This document shows positions 34,007 to 42,940 of a stretch of DNA of 64,000 nucleotides, piece after piece. Under the pieces are notes generated by a model. The model had not been told where the DNA came from, did no database searches, and was given only the letters and a program-made list of their open reading frames with translations. Position numbers and translations under genes: made by a program. Origin of the DNA: an uncultured Sanguibacteroides sp. (GTDB lineage: Bacteria > Bacteroidota > Bacteroidia > Bacteroidales > Marinifilaceae); NCBI RefSeq assembly GCF_900543425.1, contig NZ_UQRQ01000011.1, positions 1 through 64,000 on the forward strand, written 5' to 3'. Each line of letters begins with the position of its first letter. The stretch's first letter is position 1.

Positions 34007-35608
34007 TTAACTCTTCTGCATCTGCTGCTGGAAGGTGATTTCAATAAACTCGGCCGGATGAGAAATCGCTACCAACACGGTAATTCGCATAATTCCCTCC
34101 AGAATATCTTCCGGAGTCATCGTATCACCCAGACCGACATGTACACCATAAGCATCCTCCGGTACAGCTCCCGCCAATCCGCCTCGTTTCCAGACACCAT
34201 ACAGGAAGTTCTCAATCATACATTTCATATTCAGCCACGTATTCGCATCATTCGGCTCGAACACGTAAGCGCGGGCCGCATTCTTGACAGATTCTTCCAA
34301 AAAAAGCATTGTTCGGCGAACATTAACATAACGCCAATCCAATGAATTACCATCTAACGTGCGTGCCCCCCACACCTTAATTCCCTCGCCAACAAAAACA
34401 CGAATAGCATTGATGGCCTTTCCATTCATCGGTACATTTAAATTCTCCAATGCCGTATTATCGATTATTTCCGACGGACTATTCACGTAGTTAACCGAAA
34501 CATTTGCCGGAGCCTTCCACACGCCTCGGGTATTGTCGACCATCGTATAAATACCGGCCACAGCTGCAGACGGAGGCAAGAGATTCAGGTATTCTTTGAC
34601 CCCTTTCACCAACAATCGATAATCGGGCCAATTCCGCGATAGGGCACTATGCAATTCATCCGCTATTTTTTGTTTATCATCGGCAGAGAGTGGCTCCTCC
34701 GTCTCTTTCATGACGATATCCCCGTTTTCATCTTTTCTCGGTTCATTCGTCTCCGGATCTACCTCCGGTTGCTTTACGATCTTTTTGCCATTCTTTATCT
34801 GGTCGAGACATTTCATAACATAACTACCCAATTGAGAGTCTTTCCCGAAAAATTTTTCCAAAGTAGCCGTATCGTCCTGTTTCCAGGATAATACCCGAGC
34901 GGTAATGTCTTTATCTCCCAAAACAGACGTTTCCAACCACGGGTAATAAGTTGCACCGTATGAAAGGAAATTCGCTCCGATATTAGTACGAAACTTACTG
35001 ATTTGCTCATCCATTGTCTCGCTATCCTTCTCTTTCGGTTGCACGTCAAAAATAGCAAAGCGATTTTGCATTTTGGCACAATGAGCCAGCATCTGCGTCT
35101 GTATACTCGCGCAATCTTCAGCGTTATTTACAGCCTCAGGAACCACAATCATGGTTATTTCCCGCTCTTTCTCCAGAGCCGTCAAAGCCTCCTTAACTTT
35201 CCCCTTATCCACCATATCCTTATTGCGATAAGTTCCGACAGACACGATATAGCAGGTTCCTCCCCCGTTTGCAAAAAACATAATCAGATTGTAATACAAG
35301 GTGTACTTATTTTTTGGTTTGACAACCTGCAACTTTCCTTCCTTTCCGGAAATCGTGTAAAATCCTTTCGCATCAGCCTCCTGTACAACCGACATCTCGA
35401 AAACCTGTTCCGGCCCTCCACCGAAATACTTCATATATTCCGTCATTGAGGAGATCTTCCATGGTTTATTTTTCAACGAATCATTTCCATTCTCCGCTTT
35501 TTCGGTAATTCCGATAAAGGCGGGAATAGCAGTCGACACTTCCACCACAGAATTGGGGAAGGCGCTTTTCTCCACGATGTAAACACCGGGTGTTTTCATA
35601 TTTCCCAT
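34007..35608 (-). CDS. Contractile tail sheath protein
   Basis: A 533-residue sheath protein. The start K-T-P-G-V-Y-I-V-E-K-S-A-F-P with V-V-E-V-S-T-A-I-P-A-F-I-G is the hallmark of eCIS and phage sheaths. The conserved C-terminal part includes R-V-F-V-G-E-G-I-K-V-W-G-A-R-T-L, W-R-Y-V-N-V-R-R-T, F-E-P-N-D-A-N-T-W and the last strand I-T-F-Q-Q-Q that links neighbouring subunits. A charged insertion near residues 270-325 is probably surface exposed. First gene of a four-gene operon that lacks spike, baseplate, tape-measure and AAA+ ATPase genes. Confidence 0.92.
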   Translation of the reverse strand: MGNMKTPGVYIVEKSAFPNSVVEVSTAIPAFIGITEKAENGNDSLKNKPWKISSMTEYMKYFGGGPEQVFEMSVVQEADAKGFYTISGKEGKLQVVKPKNKYTLYYNLIMFFANGGGTCYIVSVGTYRNKDMVDKGKVKEALTALEKEREITMIVVPEAVNNAEDCASIQTQMLAHCAKMQNRFAIFDVQPKEKDSETMDEQISKFRTNIGANFLSYGATYYPWLETSVLGDKDITARVLSWKQDDTATLEKFFGKDSQLGSYVMKCLDQIKNGKKIVKQPEVDPETNEPRKDENGDIVMKETEEPLSADDKQKIADELHSALSRNWPDYRLLVKGVKEYLNLLPPSAAVAGIYTMVDNTRGVWKAPANVSVNYVNSPSEIIDNTALENLNVPMNGKAINAIRVFVGEGIKVWGARTLDGNSLDWRYVNVRRTMLFLEESVKNAARAYVFEPNDANTWLNMKCMIENFLYGVWKRGGLAGAVPEDAYGVHVGLGDTMTPEDILEGIMRITVLVAISHPAEFIEITFQQQMQKS

Positions 35609-35774
35609 AGTTTTCTAAAATTAAAATGAATAAAAAAATCAGATATAACAGATTTGGCGAAACCAATCTATCTGCTTTACATTATTATTCATCAAGTCGA
35701 AAAATGATCTGATAATCAAATATCATATTCCATACAGCCATTATATGGATACTCTCATTACCTTGTTATTTATA

Positions 35775-35806
35775 CAAATATAACAAATCAACACAGACAC
35801 TACAAA
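35775..35806 (-). promoter_or_regulatory. Promoter of the contractile-tail operon
   Basis: On the minus strand TTTG, 20 bases, then TATATTTG, an exact Bacteroidota consensus pair. Transcription would start near 35768, leaving a leader of about 160 bases before the sheath gene. The rest of 35807-36064 holds no gene I can support. Confidence 0.6.
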
Positions 35807-36064
35807 CTTTTTTGTAAATATATAATAAAATAAACCAAAACACAGAAAACTATTTTTCCATTCGACGTTGATACAAAAAATTAGAAGCGATATAAAAGCC
35901 TTACCAACAAACACAAAAACGTTTCAATATTTATATTTCGAAAGGAGAACCCATATTATGGCCTGTAACAAAATCAACTCATAACTTCATTGTCTTCCAT
36001 ATTAATACAAACCAGATCTTACGAAAATTATTAAATTATAATCAAACTCAATTATACAATAAAA

Positions 36065-36093
36065 AAGAGGTCAGACTTTTAATCTAACCTCTT
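36065..36093 (-). terminator. Terminator of tRNA-Pro
   Basis: An 11-bp stem (AAGAGGTTAGA with TCTGACCTCTT, one G-U) is followed by a T run on the minus strand, 13 bases past the tRNA. Confidence 0.8.
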
Positions 36094-36105
36094 GATGCTC
36101 AGTAG

Positions 36106-36179
36106 TCGGGATGACAGGATTTGAACCTGCGACAACACGCCCCCCAGACGTGGACTCTACCGGGCTGAGCTACATCCCG
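36106..36179 (-). tRNA. tRNA-Pro (anticodon GGG)
   Basis: A 74-nt cloverleaf on the minus strand: acceptor CGGGATG/CATCCCG with discriminator A, D stem GCTC/GAGT, anticodon stem CACGT/GCGTG with loop CTGGGGG, and T arm GCAGG-TTCAAAT-CCTGT. The anticodon GGG reads CCC proline codons. CCA is not encoded. Confidence 0.93.
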
Positions 36180-36323
36180 AAATGCAGGTGCAAATTTAGT
36201 AAAAAGTTTTTAGAATGGAAGTAATCCGTTCTAAAAAAATATTTATCAAATAAGAGCTGATATTTAATATTTTCATTCTAAATGAATTAACACAATCGAT
36301 CGATTGACCGTACAAGATAAAAG

Positions 36324-36354
36324 TTGGCGTTCCGGTTTTAATTTGGTAAATTTG
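36324..36354 (+). promoter_or_regulatory. Promoter of trxB
   Basis: TTG (36324-36326), 20 bases, then TAAATTTG (36347-36354), an exact Bacteroidota -33/-7 pair with a start site about 35 bases before the trxB ATG. Confidence 0.6.
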
Positions 36355-36395
36355 CACATAAAGAAAAAAATAATAAGAAACGAATAGATACAAAT

Positions 36396-37361
36396 ATGTC
36401 ATCAGCAGAAATCACAGAAAGAGTAAAATGTCTTATCATCGGTTCAGGTCCTGCCGGATACACGGCAGCTATTTATGCTGCACGAGCCAATCTGTCTCCC
36501 GTGCTCTACACGGGCTTACAAATGGGCGGTCAGTTGACCACCACGACAGAAGTTGAAAATTTTCCGGGATACCCGGAAGGCGTCAGCGGACCGGTCCTCA
36601 TGGAAGATATGAAAAAACAAGCGGAGAGGTTCGGTACAGATATACGTTTCGGTATTGTCACCCATGTTGACTTCTCCGGTCATCCGCACAAAATAACAAT
36701 CGACGACACGAAGGAGATCGAAGCGGACGCTGTTATTATCGCTACCGGGGCCACGGCACGATATTTAGGTCTACCGTCGGAAGAAGCCTACAGAGGTTCC
36801 GGAGTCAGCGCCTGTGCCACCTGTGACGGATTCTTTTACAAGAATAAGGACGTAGCTGTCGTTGGAGGCGGGGATACGGCATGTGAAGAAGCCGCGTATC
36901 TCGCCGGGCTATGCCGTAAAGTATATCTCATCGTTCGGAAAAACTACCTGAGAGCTTCTAAAGCCATGCAGGCAAGAGTTTTTGCTATTCCCAATATCGA
37001 GGTATTGTTTGAACATAACACCATAGAGCTATTCGGATCCGATATGGGATTAGAGGGAGCCCGGTTAGTCTACCGGAAAGGAACTCCCGACGAAAGTTTC
37101 AAGGAGATAAAAATCGATGGTTTCTTCTTAGCTATCGGTCATACGCCCAACACGGACATTTTCAAAAAATACATAGAATTGGATGATCAGGGATATATCA
37201 TCACGGAAGGAAAAACCACCAAGACCAATATCCCCGGCGTCTTTGCAGCCGGAGACGTGATGGATCCGACTTATCGTCAGGGCATAACTTCCGCCGGCAG
37301 CGGTTGTCGTGCCGCCATCGACGTAGAGCGTTACCTGAGCGAACTGGAATGTGGTATTTAA
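36396..37361 (+). CDS. trxB: Thioredoxin-disulfide reductase
   Basis: A 321-residue low-molecular-weight thioredoxin reductase: FAD- and NADPH-dependent, reducing thioredoxin in the cytoplasm. The FAD-binding I-I-G-S-G-P-A-G-Y-T-A is near residue 15, the redox pair is A-C-A-T-C-D-G near 145, the NADPH loop is V-V-G-G-G-D-T-A-C-E-E-A near 162 and the second FAD motif is G-V-F-A-A-G-D-V near 288. It has its own promoter and a strong terminator. Confidence 0.97.
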   Translation: MSSAEITERVKCLIIGSGPAGYTAAIYAARANLSPVLYTGLQMGGQLTTTTEVENFPGYPEGVSGPVLMEDMKKQAERFGTDIRFGIVTHVDFSGHPHKITIDDTKEIEADAVIIATGATARYLGLPSEEAYRGSGVSACATCDGFFYKNKDVAVVGGGDTACEEAAYLAGLCRKVYLIVRKNYLRASKAMQARVFAIPNIEVLFEHNTIELFGSDMGLEGARLVYRKGTPDESFKEIKIDGFFLAIGHTPNTDIFKKYIELDDQGYIITEGKTTKTNIPGVFAAGDVMDPTYRQGITSAGSGCRAAIDVERYLSELECGI

Positions 37362-37365
37362 AATA

Positions 37366-37392
37366 AAGATCGGGAAGTTTTCCCGATCTTTT
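37366..37392. terminator. Bidirectional terminator between trxB and the DUF2027-Smr gene
   Basis: An 11-bp perfect stem (AAGATCGGGAA with its complement, three-base loop) follows the trxB stop. T-rich sequence on the plus strand and A-rich sequence before it allow both directions. Confidence 0.8.
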
Positions 37393-37393
37393 G

Positions 37394-38401
37394 TTATTTA
37401 ATCGTTACCATCGTCGCCCCATAGCCATATTGCTTAAAAGAAGCATCCTGATGTTGGAAACGTTTATATTTGGTTTGCAGCTCCCACAAAATACGTTGCT
37501 TTAAAACTCCATCTCCTTTCCCGTGAATAAAAATAATTTTCTGTCCCCGACGTAATTTATATTCTTCCAATGTCTTGCGGAACACGTCCAATTGGTATTC
37601 GAGCATGTCCTTACTCTCCATACCCGCCGTCGTTTCAAGCAACTGAGTGATATGGAGGTCTACTTCAAGAATATTTCCTACCATTTGTTTCGCCGGTCTT
37701 CTCTCCGGCACCTCATCCATTTTCGTTTTTTTGGCCTGCAGCAATTCTTTTGTGTCTATTTCGACACGCTCCTCTGTCATCAAACTCTCTTTATCAAGAG
37801 GACGAACGAGAGCCACCGAATCAAACCAACGCACATGTTTATAGGCTCCCGCCTTACATAAAGAAACCGGATTCAATTTTACAGGTACATCAATCGCACT
37901 TTTCAGGGTAAAATAGCCTTTTTGATAAAAAACAGCTTGCACCTGAACGCTTTTGACAACATCCAACTCCTTTAAAGAATAATTACCGACAAGATAAACA
38001 GTATCAGGATTACAGTTTCCAGCCGTAATCCCATTGTATTTTTCACCATCATAGAAGGCCACAGAACACAAACACACCAAGTTTGTATCATTAATCAGAT
38101 AAAGATCGAAACGACTCTCGTTCAGGTTATTAAAATTCTCCGGAACGAAAGCAAAATACAACGTATCCGCCGATGACATCTCCACGCCCTTTTGTACCTG
38201 AGCCGGAGTATTTGCCGTACCGGAAGCAGATGCCGCCTGAAAATCCGAACGAATGATCACCAAATCATTTACCGAGGCCGGAATCTCAAATCCATATTCA
38301 TCACAATATACATTTACGCTGTTCGCATCAATTATTCCGGTCACCTTACCCTCCAGTTTCTCCGAAATAAAACGAACAATATCACCTATTCTTACATTCA
38401 T
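37394..38401 (-). CDS. DUF2027 and Smr domain protein
   Basis: A 335-residue cytoplasmic protein typical of Bacteroidota. It begins with a small beta-barrel (I-G-D-I-V-R-F-I, K-L-E-G-K-V-T-G-I-I) related to the tail region of MutS2-like proteins, continues with the DUF2027 domain (about 90-225) and ends with an Smr domain (about 250-335: V-D-L-H-I near 252 and F-I-H-G-K-G-D-G-V-L-K near 290). Smr domains often nick branched DNA or cleave mRNA at stalled ribosomes; here the L-D-x-H catalytic motif is V-D-L-H. The biological role is unproven. Confidence 0.85.
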   Translation of the reverse strand: MNVRIGDIVRFISEKLEGKVTGIIDANSVNVYCDEYGFEIPASVNDLVIIRSDFQAASASGTANTPAQVQKGVEMSSADTLYFAFVPENFNNLNESRFDLYLINDTNLVCLCSVAFYDGEKYNGITAGNCNPDTVYLVGNYSLKELDVVKSVQVQAVFYQKGYFTLKSAIDVPVKLNPVSLCKAGAYKHVRWFDSVALVRPLDKESLMTEERVEIDTKELLQAKKTKMDEVPERRPAKQMVGNILEVDLHITQLLETTAGMESKDMLEYQLDVFRKTLEEYKLRRGQKIIFIHGKGDGVLKQRILWELQTKYKRFQHQDASFKQYGYGATMVTIK

Positions 38402-38559
38402 CGCATTTCTTATTTTAGTTTACAAAAATAAGATTTTTCCCGCTCGGGTAATATAAAAGAGAGCTATAAGTAAAAAAAAACGGCAAGGAAGAGAAGAAAG
38501 AGATTAGAAATTATTAATTTAGTCCTTTAATTTGGATCATAAGTTAAAAAATACATATA

Positions 38560-40569
38560 ATGACGTTACAAGAGTTTCAAAAATCCATCACGGAGGGTAT
38601 TCCCGATATATTACCCGCCCCAAAGCCTTACGAGCCTGAAATCAATCACGCTCCGAAGCGGAAAGATATTCTGACGAAAGAAGAGAAAAAATTAGCCATC
38701 CGGAACGCATTGCGTTACTTCGATCCCAAGCATCACGCCGTTCTCGCTACCGAATTTGCAGATGAGCTTGAAAAATACGGACGTATTTACATGTATCGTC
38801 TTCGTCCGGATTATAAAATGTACGCGCATAACATCAACGATTACCCGCACAAAAGCCTACAAGCAGCCGGCATCATGTTGATGTTAAATAACAATCTGGA
38901 CATAGCCGTCGCCCAACACCCGCATGAATTAATCACTTACGGGGGAAACGGGGCTGTATTCCAAAATTGGGCCCAATATCGCTTAACCATGAAATACCTG
39001 TCAGAAATGACGGATGAGCAAACACTCGTCTTGTATTCGGGACACCCCATGGGATTATTTCCGTCACATAAAGATGCTCCCAGGGTAGTTGTAACGAACG
39101 GGATGGTTATCCCCAACTACTCCAAACCGGATGATTGGGAACGATTCAATGCCTTAGGAGTCTCTCAATACGGACAAATGACTGCCGGTTCATTCATGTA
39201 TATCGGTCCCCAGGGAATTGTTCACGGAACAACTATTACCGTATTGAATGCAGGACGTAAAATTTCCCAACACGGGGAAGGATTAGCCGGCAAACTCTTT
39301 ATTACCGCTGGATTAGGCGGTATGTCCGGAGCCCAGCCCAAAGCAGGAAATATCGCCGGATGTATCAGCATCACTGCCGAGATAAACCCGAAGGCCACTC
39401 AAACCCGTCACAACCAGGGATGGGTAGACGAAGTGATCGACGATTTGGATAAATTGGTAGAACGGGTAAAAATAGCCAGAGAGAAAAAAGAAGTCGTTTC
39501 CATTGCATTTCAGGGCAACATTGTAGATGTCTGGGAGCACTTCGCAAAAGGAGATATCCCTGTTGAATTAGGTTCAGACCAGACCTCGTTACATAACCCG
39601 TGGGCCGGCGGTTATTACCCCGCCGGGATCAGTTTCGAAGAGAGTAAACGTATGATGGCCGAGGAGCCGGAACGATTCAAACAAAAAGTTCAGGAATCTT
39701 TACGCCGTCATGTGGCTGCCATCAACAAATGCGTGGAACGTTTCAACACTTACTTTTTTGATTACGGAAACGCATTCCTGCTGGAATCCTCCAGAGCAGG
39801 GGCCGATATTCTAAAACCGAACGGGGACTTCAAATACCCGTCGTACGTTCAGGATATCATGGGGCCGATGTGTTTCGATTACGGTTTCGGTCCGTTCCGT
39901 TGGGTATGTTCCAGCGGTGACCCGAAAGACCTTGCCAGGACCGATGAAATCGCCGCACAAGTACTGGAAGAAATTATGTCTCACTCCCCCAAAGAGATTC
40001 AGCAGCAGATGGCTGATAACATCCGTTGGATCAAAGCCGCGGGAGAGAATCATTTAGTCGTGGGCTCTCAGGCCCGTATACTGTATGCAGACGCAGAAGG
40101 ACGCATAAAGATCGCAGAAGCATTCAATAAAGCCATCGCGAAAGGTGAAATATCCGCTCCTGTCATTCTGGGACGGGATCACCACGACGTATCCGGCACG
40201 GATTCCCCCTATCGCGAAACATCTAACATATACGACGGCTCACGTTTTACCGCTGACATGGCCATCCAAAACGTCATCGGAGATTCTTTCCGGGGAGCGA
40301 CTTGGGTTTCCATTCACAACGGCGGCGGTGTGGGCTGGGGCGAAGTCATCAATGGCGGTTTCGGCATGATGCTCGACGGAAGTGTCGATAGTGACAGACG
40401 CTTAAAGAATATGCTTTTCTGGGATGTCAACAACGGAATTTCCCGTCGCAGTTGGGCCCGCAACGAAGGAGCCATATTTGCCATCAAACGGGCCATGGAA
40501 AACAACCCGAACCTAAAAGTCACTCTTCCAAATTTGGCCGACGACCAACTCATTGAATCTTTATTTTAA
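38560..40569 (+). CDS. hutU: Urocanate hydratase, long Bacteroidota form
   Basis: A 669-residue NAD+-dependent enzyme that hydrates urocanate to imidazolonepropionate in histidine breakdown. The core motifs are M-G-G-M-x-G-A-Q-P (here G-L-G-G-M-S-G-A-Q-P near residue 250), L-G-S-D-Q-T-S-L-H-N near 342, Y-x-x-G, D-H-H-D-V-S-G-T-D-S-P near 542 and W-V-S-I-H-N-G-G-G-V-G-W-G-E near 584. It is about 110 residues longer than the E. coli/Bacillus enzyme, as in other Bacteroidales. No other hut gene adjoins it, so the pathway must be completed elsewhere. Confidence 0.95.
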   Translation: MTLQEFQKSITEGIPDILPAPKPYEPEINHAPKRKDILTKEEKKLAIRNALRYFDPKHHAVLATEFADELEKYGRIYMYRLRPDYKMYAHNINDYPHKSLQAAGIMLMLNNNLDIAVAQHPHELITYGGNGAVFQNWAQYRLTMKYLSEMTDEQTLVLYSGHPMGLFPSHKDAPRVVVTNGMVIPNYSKPDDWERFNALGVSQYGQMTAGSFMYIGPQGIVHGTTITVLNAGRKISQHGEGLAGKLFITAGLGGMSGAQPKAGNIAGCISITAEINPKATQTRHNQGWVDEVIDDLDKLVERVKIAREKKEVVSIAFQGNIVDVWEHFAKGDIPVELGSDQTSLHNPWAGGYYPAGISFEESKRMMAEEPERFKQKVQESLRRHVAAINKCVERFNTYFFDYGNAFLLESSRAGADILKPNGDFKYPSYVQDIMGPMCFDYGFGPFRWVCSSGDPKDLARTDEIAAQVLEEIMSHSPKEIQQQMADNIRWIKAAGENHLVVGSQARILYADAEGRIKIAEAFNKAIAKGEISAPVILGRDHHDVSGTDSPYRETSNIYDGSRFTADMAIQNVIGDSFRGATWVSIHNGGGVGWGEVINGGFGMMLDGSVDSDRRLKNMLFWDVNNGISRRSWARNEGAIFAIKRAMENNPNLKVTLPNLADDQLIESLF

Positions 40570-40590
40570 TTGAAAAATAACCTGTTAAAG

Positions 40591-40625
40591 AATCGTGCGG
40601 ATAATTCTTCCGCACGATTTTTTTT
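40591..40625 (+). terminator. Terminator of hutU
   Basis: An 11-bp perfect stem (AATCGTGCGGA with its complement, seven-base loop) followed by an eight-T run, 21 bases after the stop codon. Confidence 0.9.
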
Positions 40626-40633
40626 ATTTCATA

Positions 40634-40663
40634 TTGCTGAAATATAAAAAAATCGTATATTTG
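40634..40663 (+). promoter_or_regulatory. Promoter of the candidate RNA at 40668
   Basis: TTG (40634-40636), exactly 19 bases, then TATATTTG (40656-40663). No open reading frame follows, so the promoter must serve a non-coding transcript. Confidence 0.65.
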
Positions 40664-40667
40664 TTTA

Positions 40668-40806
40668 GTCAAGGATGTGGTTATGTTGATACGAAAGCAC
40701 ACTACGATTATTTAATGTTTTTATCAATAGATCACGGAACACGCACGGAAGTGATCTTTGTATGATCCTTGACATAGCGGCCTCCCTCCCCGGTGGCCGC
40801 TTTCTA
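40668..40806 (+). ncRNA. Candidate stand-alone small RNA of about 139 nt
   Basis: It begins five bases after a consensus promoter and ends at a GC-rich terminator (GCGGCC/GGCCGC, 40777-40800, then TTTCTATT). The first nine bases, GTCAAGGAT, pair perfectly with ATCCTTGAC at 40765-40773, closing the molecule. Inside are a TTGATA/TATCAA helix and a seven-bp AGATCAC/GTGATCT hairpin. There is no coding frame of note. The promoter, closing stem and terminator together make a real RNA gene likely. 6S RNA was considered, but the fold has branches instead of one long hairpin; family unknown. Confidence 0.6.
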
Positions 40807-40912
40807 TTCCTGTAAAACTTTTCCCTCATCTTCATCACGTGCGGATCACCCTAAAAGATTTTCACACAACGTGGTAAACAACAAAGAAGTCTTCATTTCC
40901 GCTGAATTAGCA

Positions 40913-40986
40913 AGCTGCTACCGGGATTTGGCCCCAAGACCTCTTCCTCGCGAATGAAGTACCCCTACCTCTTCCCTACCACCACA
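40913..40986 (-). pseudogene. Decayed tRNA-Thr copy
   Basis: The minus strand matches the tRNA-Thr(GGT) at 42825-42896 over its whole length at roughly 70 percent identity. The 3' side is best kept: TAGC-AGCTG-TA-CGGGATTTG, AGACCTCTTCCT and GAAGT are shared on the plus strand. The anticodon region is changed (TCGCGAA instead of TACCAAG), the anticodon and acceptor stems no longer pair, and one base is inserted, so it cannot be functional. The surrounding bases 40810-41160 hold no gene. Confidence 0.6.
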
Positions 40987-41164
40987 ACAAATTGACATAA
41001 TGATATTTAAGCAATCGTTTTTCTATCATATAACATTGGAGACAAAATAGGTATCATAAAAAAAAAACGATAATCACCCCGTCTCCTCAATCAAGACTTA
41101 GATCTTTAGGTGCCGATAAATCTAAATGATAAATAATAACATATTAAATGATCTCGAAATTGTT

Positions 41165-42133
41165 TTAATTTGTTTTCTCGAAATATTTTTTCATGACAAA
41201 GAGGGAAATTAATTTTTCTCTCTGTTTATCTTGGAATTGCGACACGTACTCGTGAGCATGTTTTATGATTTCCAATGCTTCACGCTCGTGTCTAATATAA
41301 TAGTTAACTTTCTCAATAAGATCGGAATAATCTTTTTTAATCTCTATATAATGATAATCAGGAAGTAGTTTTCCTTCCATAAACCATGTTTCACAAGTAG
41401 GCTTTGGCATTACGGCAATAGAATTTGAAAACATGACCCATTTCAGATTACTTGCCACATCATTTCCTTCTAAAGCCATTATAAATTTATATCTAAAATG
41501 TTCATGTAATGTCATTTTAGGTGCTTTCCACTCTTGTGGTATTTTCGGATCCTTGCTAACATCCCCGACATCACACATGGAATGACCGATAAACTTTTTC
41601 ATGAATAATTCTCGACGGGGCTTATTGCCGACTTTTCCCCTGAAAATAATTTTGTTTTCTTTTTCCGTGAAAGGGATATTATCTTTAAGGAAAGTGAAAT
41701 GACGAATTTTATCTAAATTCAAAAGTACTGAGTTTTTATTGTCCACGTCAAGAGGCCTACTTTTCACGATACAAGGATTCTCGGGAACATGAACTATATC
41801 TCCCGGCAGATGGTTCCATTTCATTGATTGGGGAAACCAACGAGTAAACTCGTAAGTATCAAAAAAATAAACAGATTGCTTCTCTCGCTGACCATATCGA
41901 TGTTCGACAAGACGAGAAGAATTCCGGGGTAATTTCTCCGGAGTATCAAGTTTATTGTAATATTCAACTCTCTCTCGTATGTATGAAAAATCATCCCGCT
42001 TCATGGCTTTATACAGAACATGATCAAGTGACAACCTGTATATAAATTGAGGTATCGCGTAACGAATATAATTTCGAAAATAATAAACCCATTTAGAATT
42101 TTTCCCGCTACAGAAACAGTAAGGCAAACGCAT
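41165..42133 (-). CDS. GT90 (CAP10/LpsA-type) glycosyltransferase
   Basis: A 322-residue cytoplasmic glycosyltransferase of the family 90 type used in lipopolysaccharide and capsule core synthesis. The conserved block lies at about residues 180-285: I-F-R-G-K-V, R-R-E-L-F-M-K-K, Y-K-F-I-M-A-L-E-G-N-D-V-A-S-N-L-K-W-V-M-F-S-N-S (listed singly), M-P-K-P-T-C-E-T-W-F-M-E-G-K-L, then P-D-Y-H-Y-I-E-I. It stands alone between a decayed tRNA-Thr and two intact tRNA-Thr genes, an unusual setting for such a gene and a hint of acquisition. A consensus promoter lies 260 bases upstream, so it has a long untranslated leader. Confidence 0.8.
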   Translation of the reverse strand: MRLPYCFCSGKNSKWVYYFRNYIRYAIPQFIYRLSLDHVLYKAMKRDDFSYIRERVEYYNKLDTPEKLPRNSSRLVEHRYGQREKQSVYFFDTYEFTRWFPQSMKWNHLPGDIVHVPENPCIVKSRPLDVDNKNSVLLNLDKIRHFTFLKDNIPFTEKENKIIFRGKVGNKPRRELFMKKFIGHSMCDVGDVSKDPKIPQEWKAPKMTLHEHFRYKFIMALEGNDVASNLKWVMFSNSIAVMPKPTCETWFMEGKLLPDYHYIEIKKDYSDLIEKVNYYIRHEREALEIIKHAHEYVSQFQDKQREKLISLFVMKKYFEKTN

Positions 42134-42399
42134 ATTTCGAAAATTTATTTACCTCAATCTCCCCAAGGCATTAACAAAAAGAAAGCGTGGAGATTATTCT
42201 ACTTATATGAGGCATTGCCAAACACCGCACCACAACAAACAGCTACCCTATACCTAACCTTATATTACTTTCGTAACATACGGTTTTGTACTGCTTATCC
42301 CTTCAGTCTGAAAAATTGGCGATTTTCTTACTAAAGTTAAAACAAAAACGCTTCTATTATCTAACATCTCTATTACTCACCTTTTTTCGAGCAACGCCA

Positions 42400-42430
42400 C
42401 AAATATAAACAATATTTTGTGCCACACAAA
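42400..42430 (-). promoter_or_regulatory. Promoter upstream of the GT90 gene
   Basis: On the minus strand TTTG, 19 bases, then TATATTTG (42400-42407), an exact consensus pair. Transcription would start near 42393 and give a leader of about 260 bases. From 42134 to 42824 there is otherwise no convincing gene. Confidence 0.6.
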
Positions 42431-42824
42431 CACCATTGGATTAATCATGCGATAAATTTATATACAATTACAACAATATTTATTCCAACAGTTTTACAAT
42501 ACACGTTCATTAGCGTAACGAAAATAACAATTATTACATAGAATGATACGATCTCTTTTCCCACTTCTTTTAAGCGAGAGATCAGTTGTATGAAATATTT
42601 TTCTACTGCGATCGCTTTCTGTTTTTTTCGTCGTTTCCAACAGATCCTCAACGATAGGAACTTACTTACTAACACTATCCAAAAATGGGGACAAATTAAG
42701 ATGAAAAACACCTTTTTTTTCACTTCAAAAACATTAAACAAGAGATCAGCTCCTCAATTCGACTTAACAATCATAACTCGCTGATATATAAAACAAAAAA
42801 GTCATCATTTCTGATGACTTAGCG

Positions 42825-42896
<72 letters not shown>

Positions 42897-42940
42897 ATTC
42901 AAATCCGTTATTCTCCTCTTCTGAACATTCCCTTCATTTG

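Noticed and set aside
35940..35990. Tiny plus-strand frame with a good ribosome site (AAAGGAG, then ATGGCC)
   Set aside because: It stops after eight codons and has no conserved partner or structure, so it cannot be supported as a gene.
40668..40806. Assignment of this RNA as 6S RNA
   Set aside because: The interior contains separate hairpins instead of one long rod with a central bubble, and the length is short for 6S; left as unknown.
42445..42741. A 98-codon minus-strand frame upstream of the GT90 gene
   Set aside because: It is AT-driven, with runs of Ile, Val, Lys and Phe, has no recognisable domain, overlaps the consensus promoter region's upstream DNA and lacks a good ribosome site.
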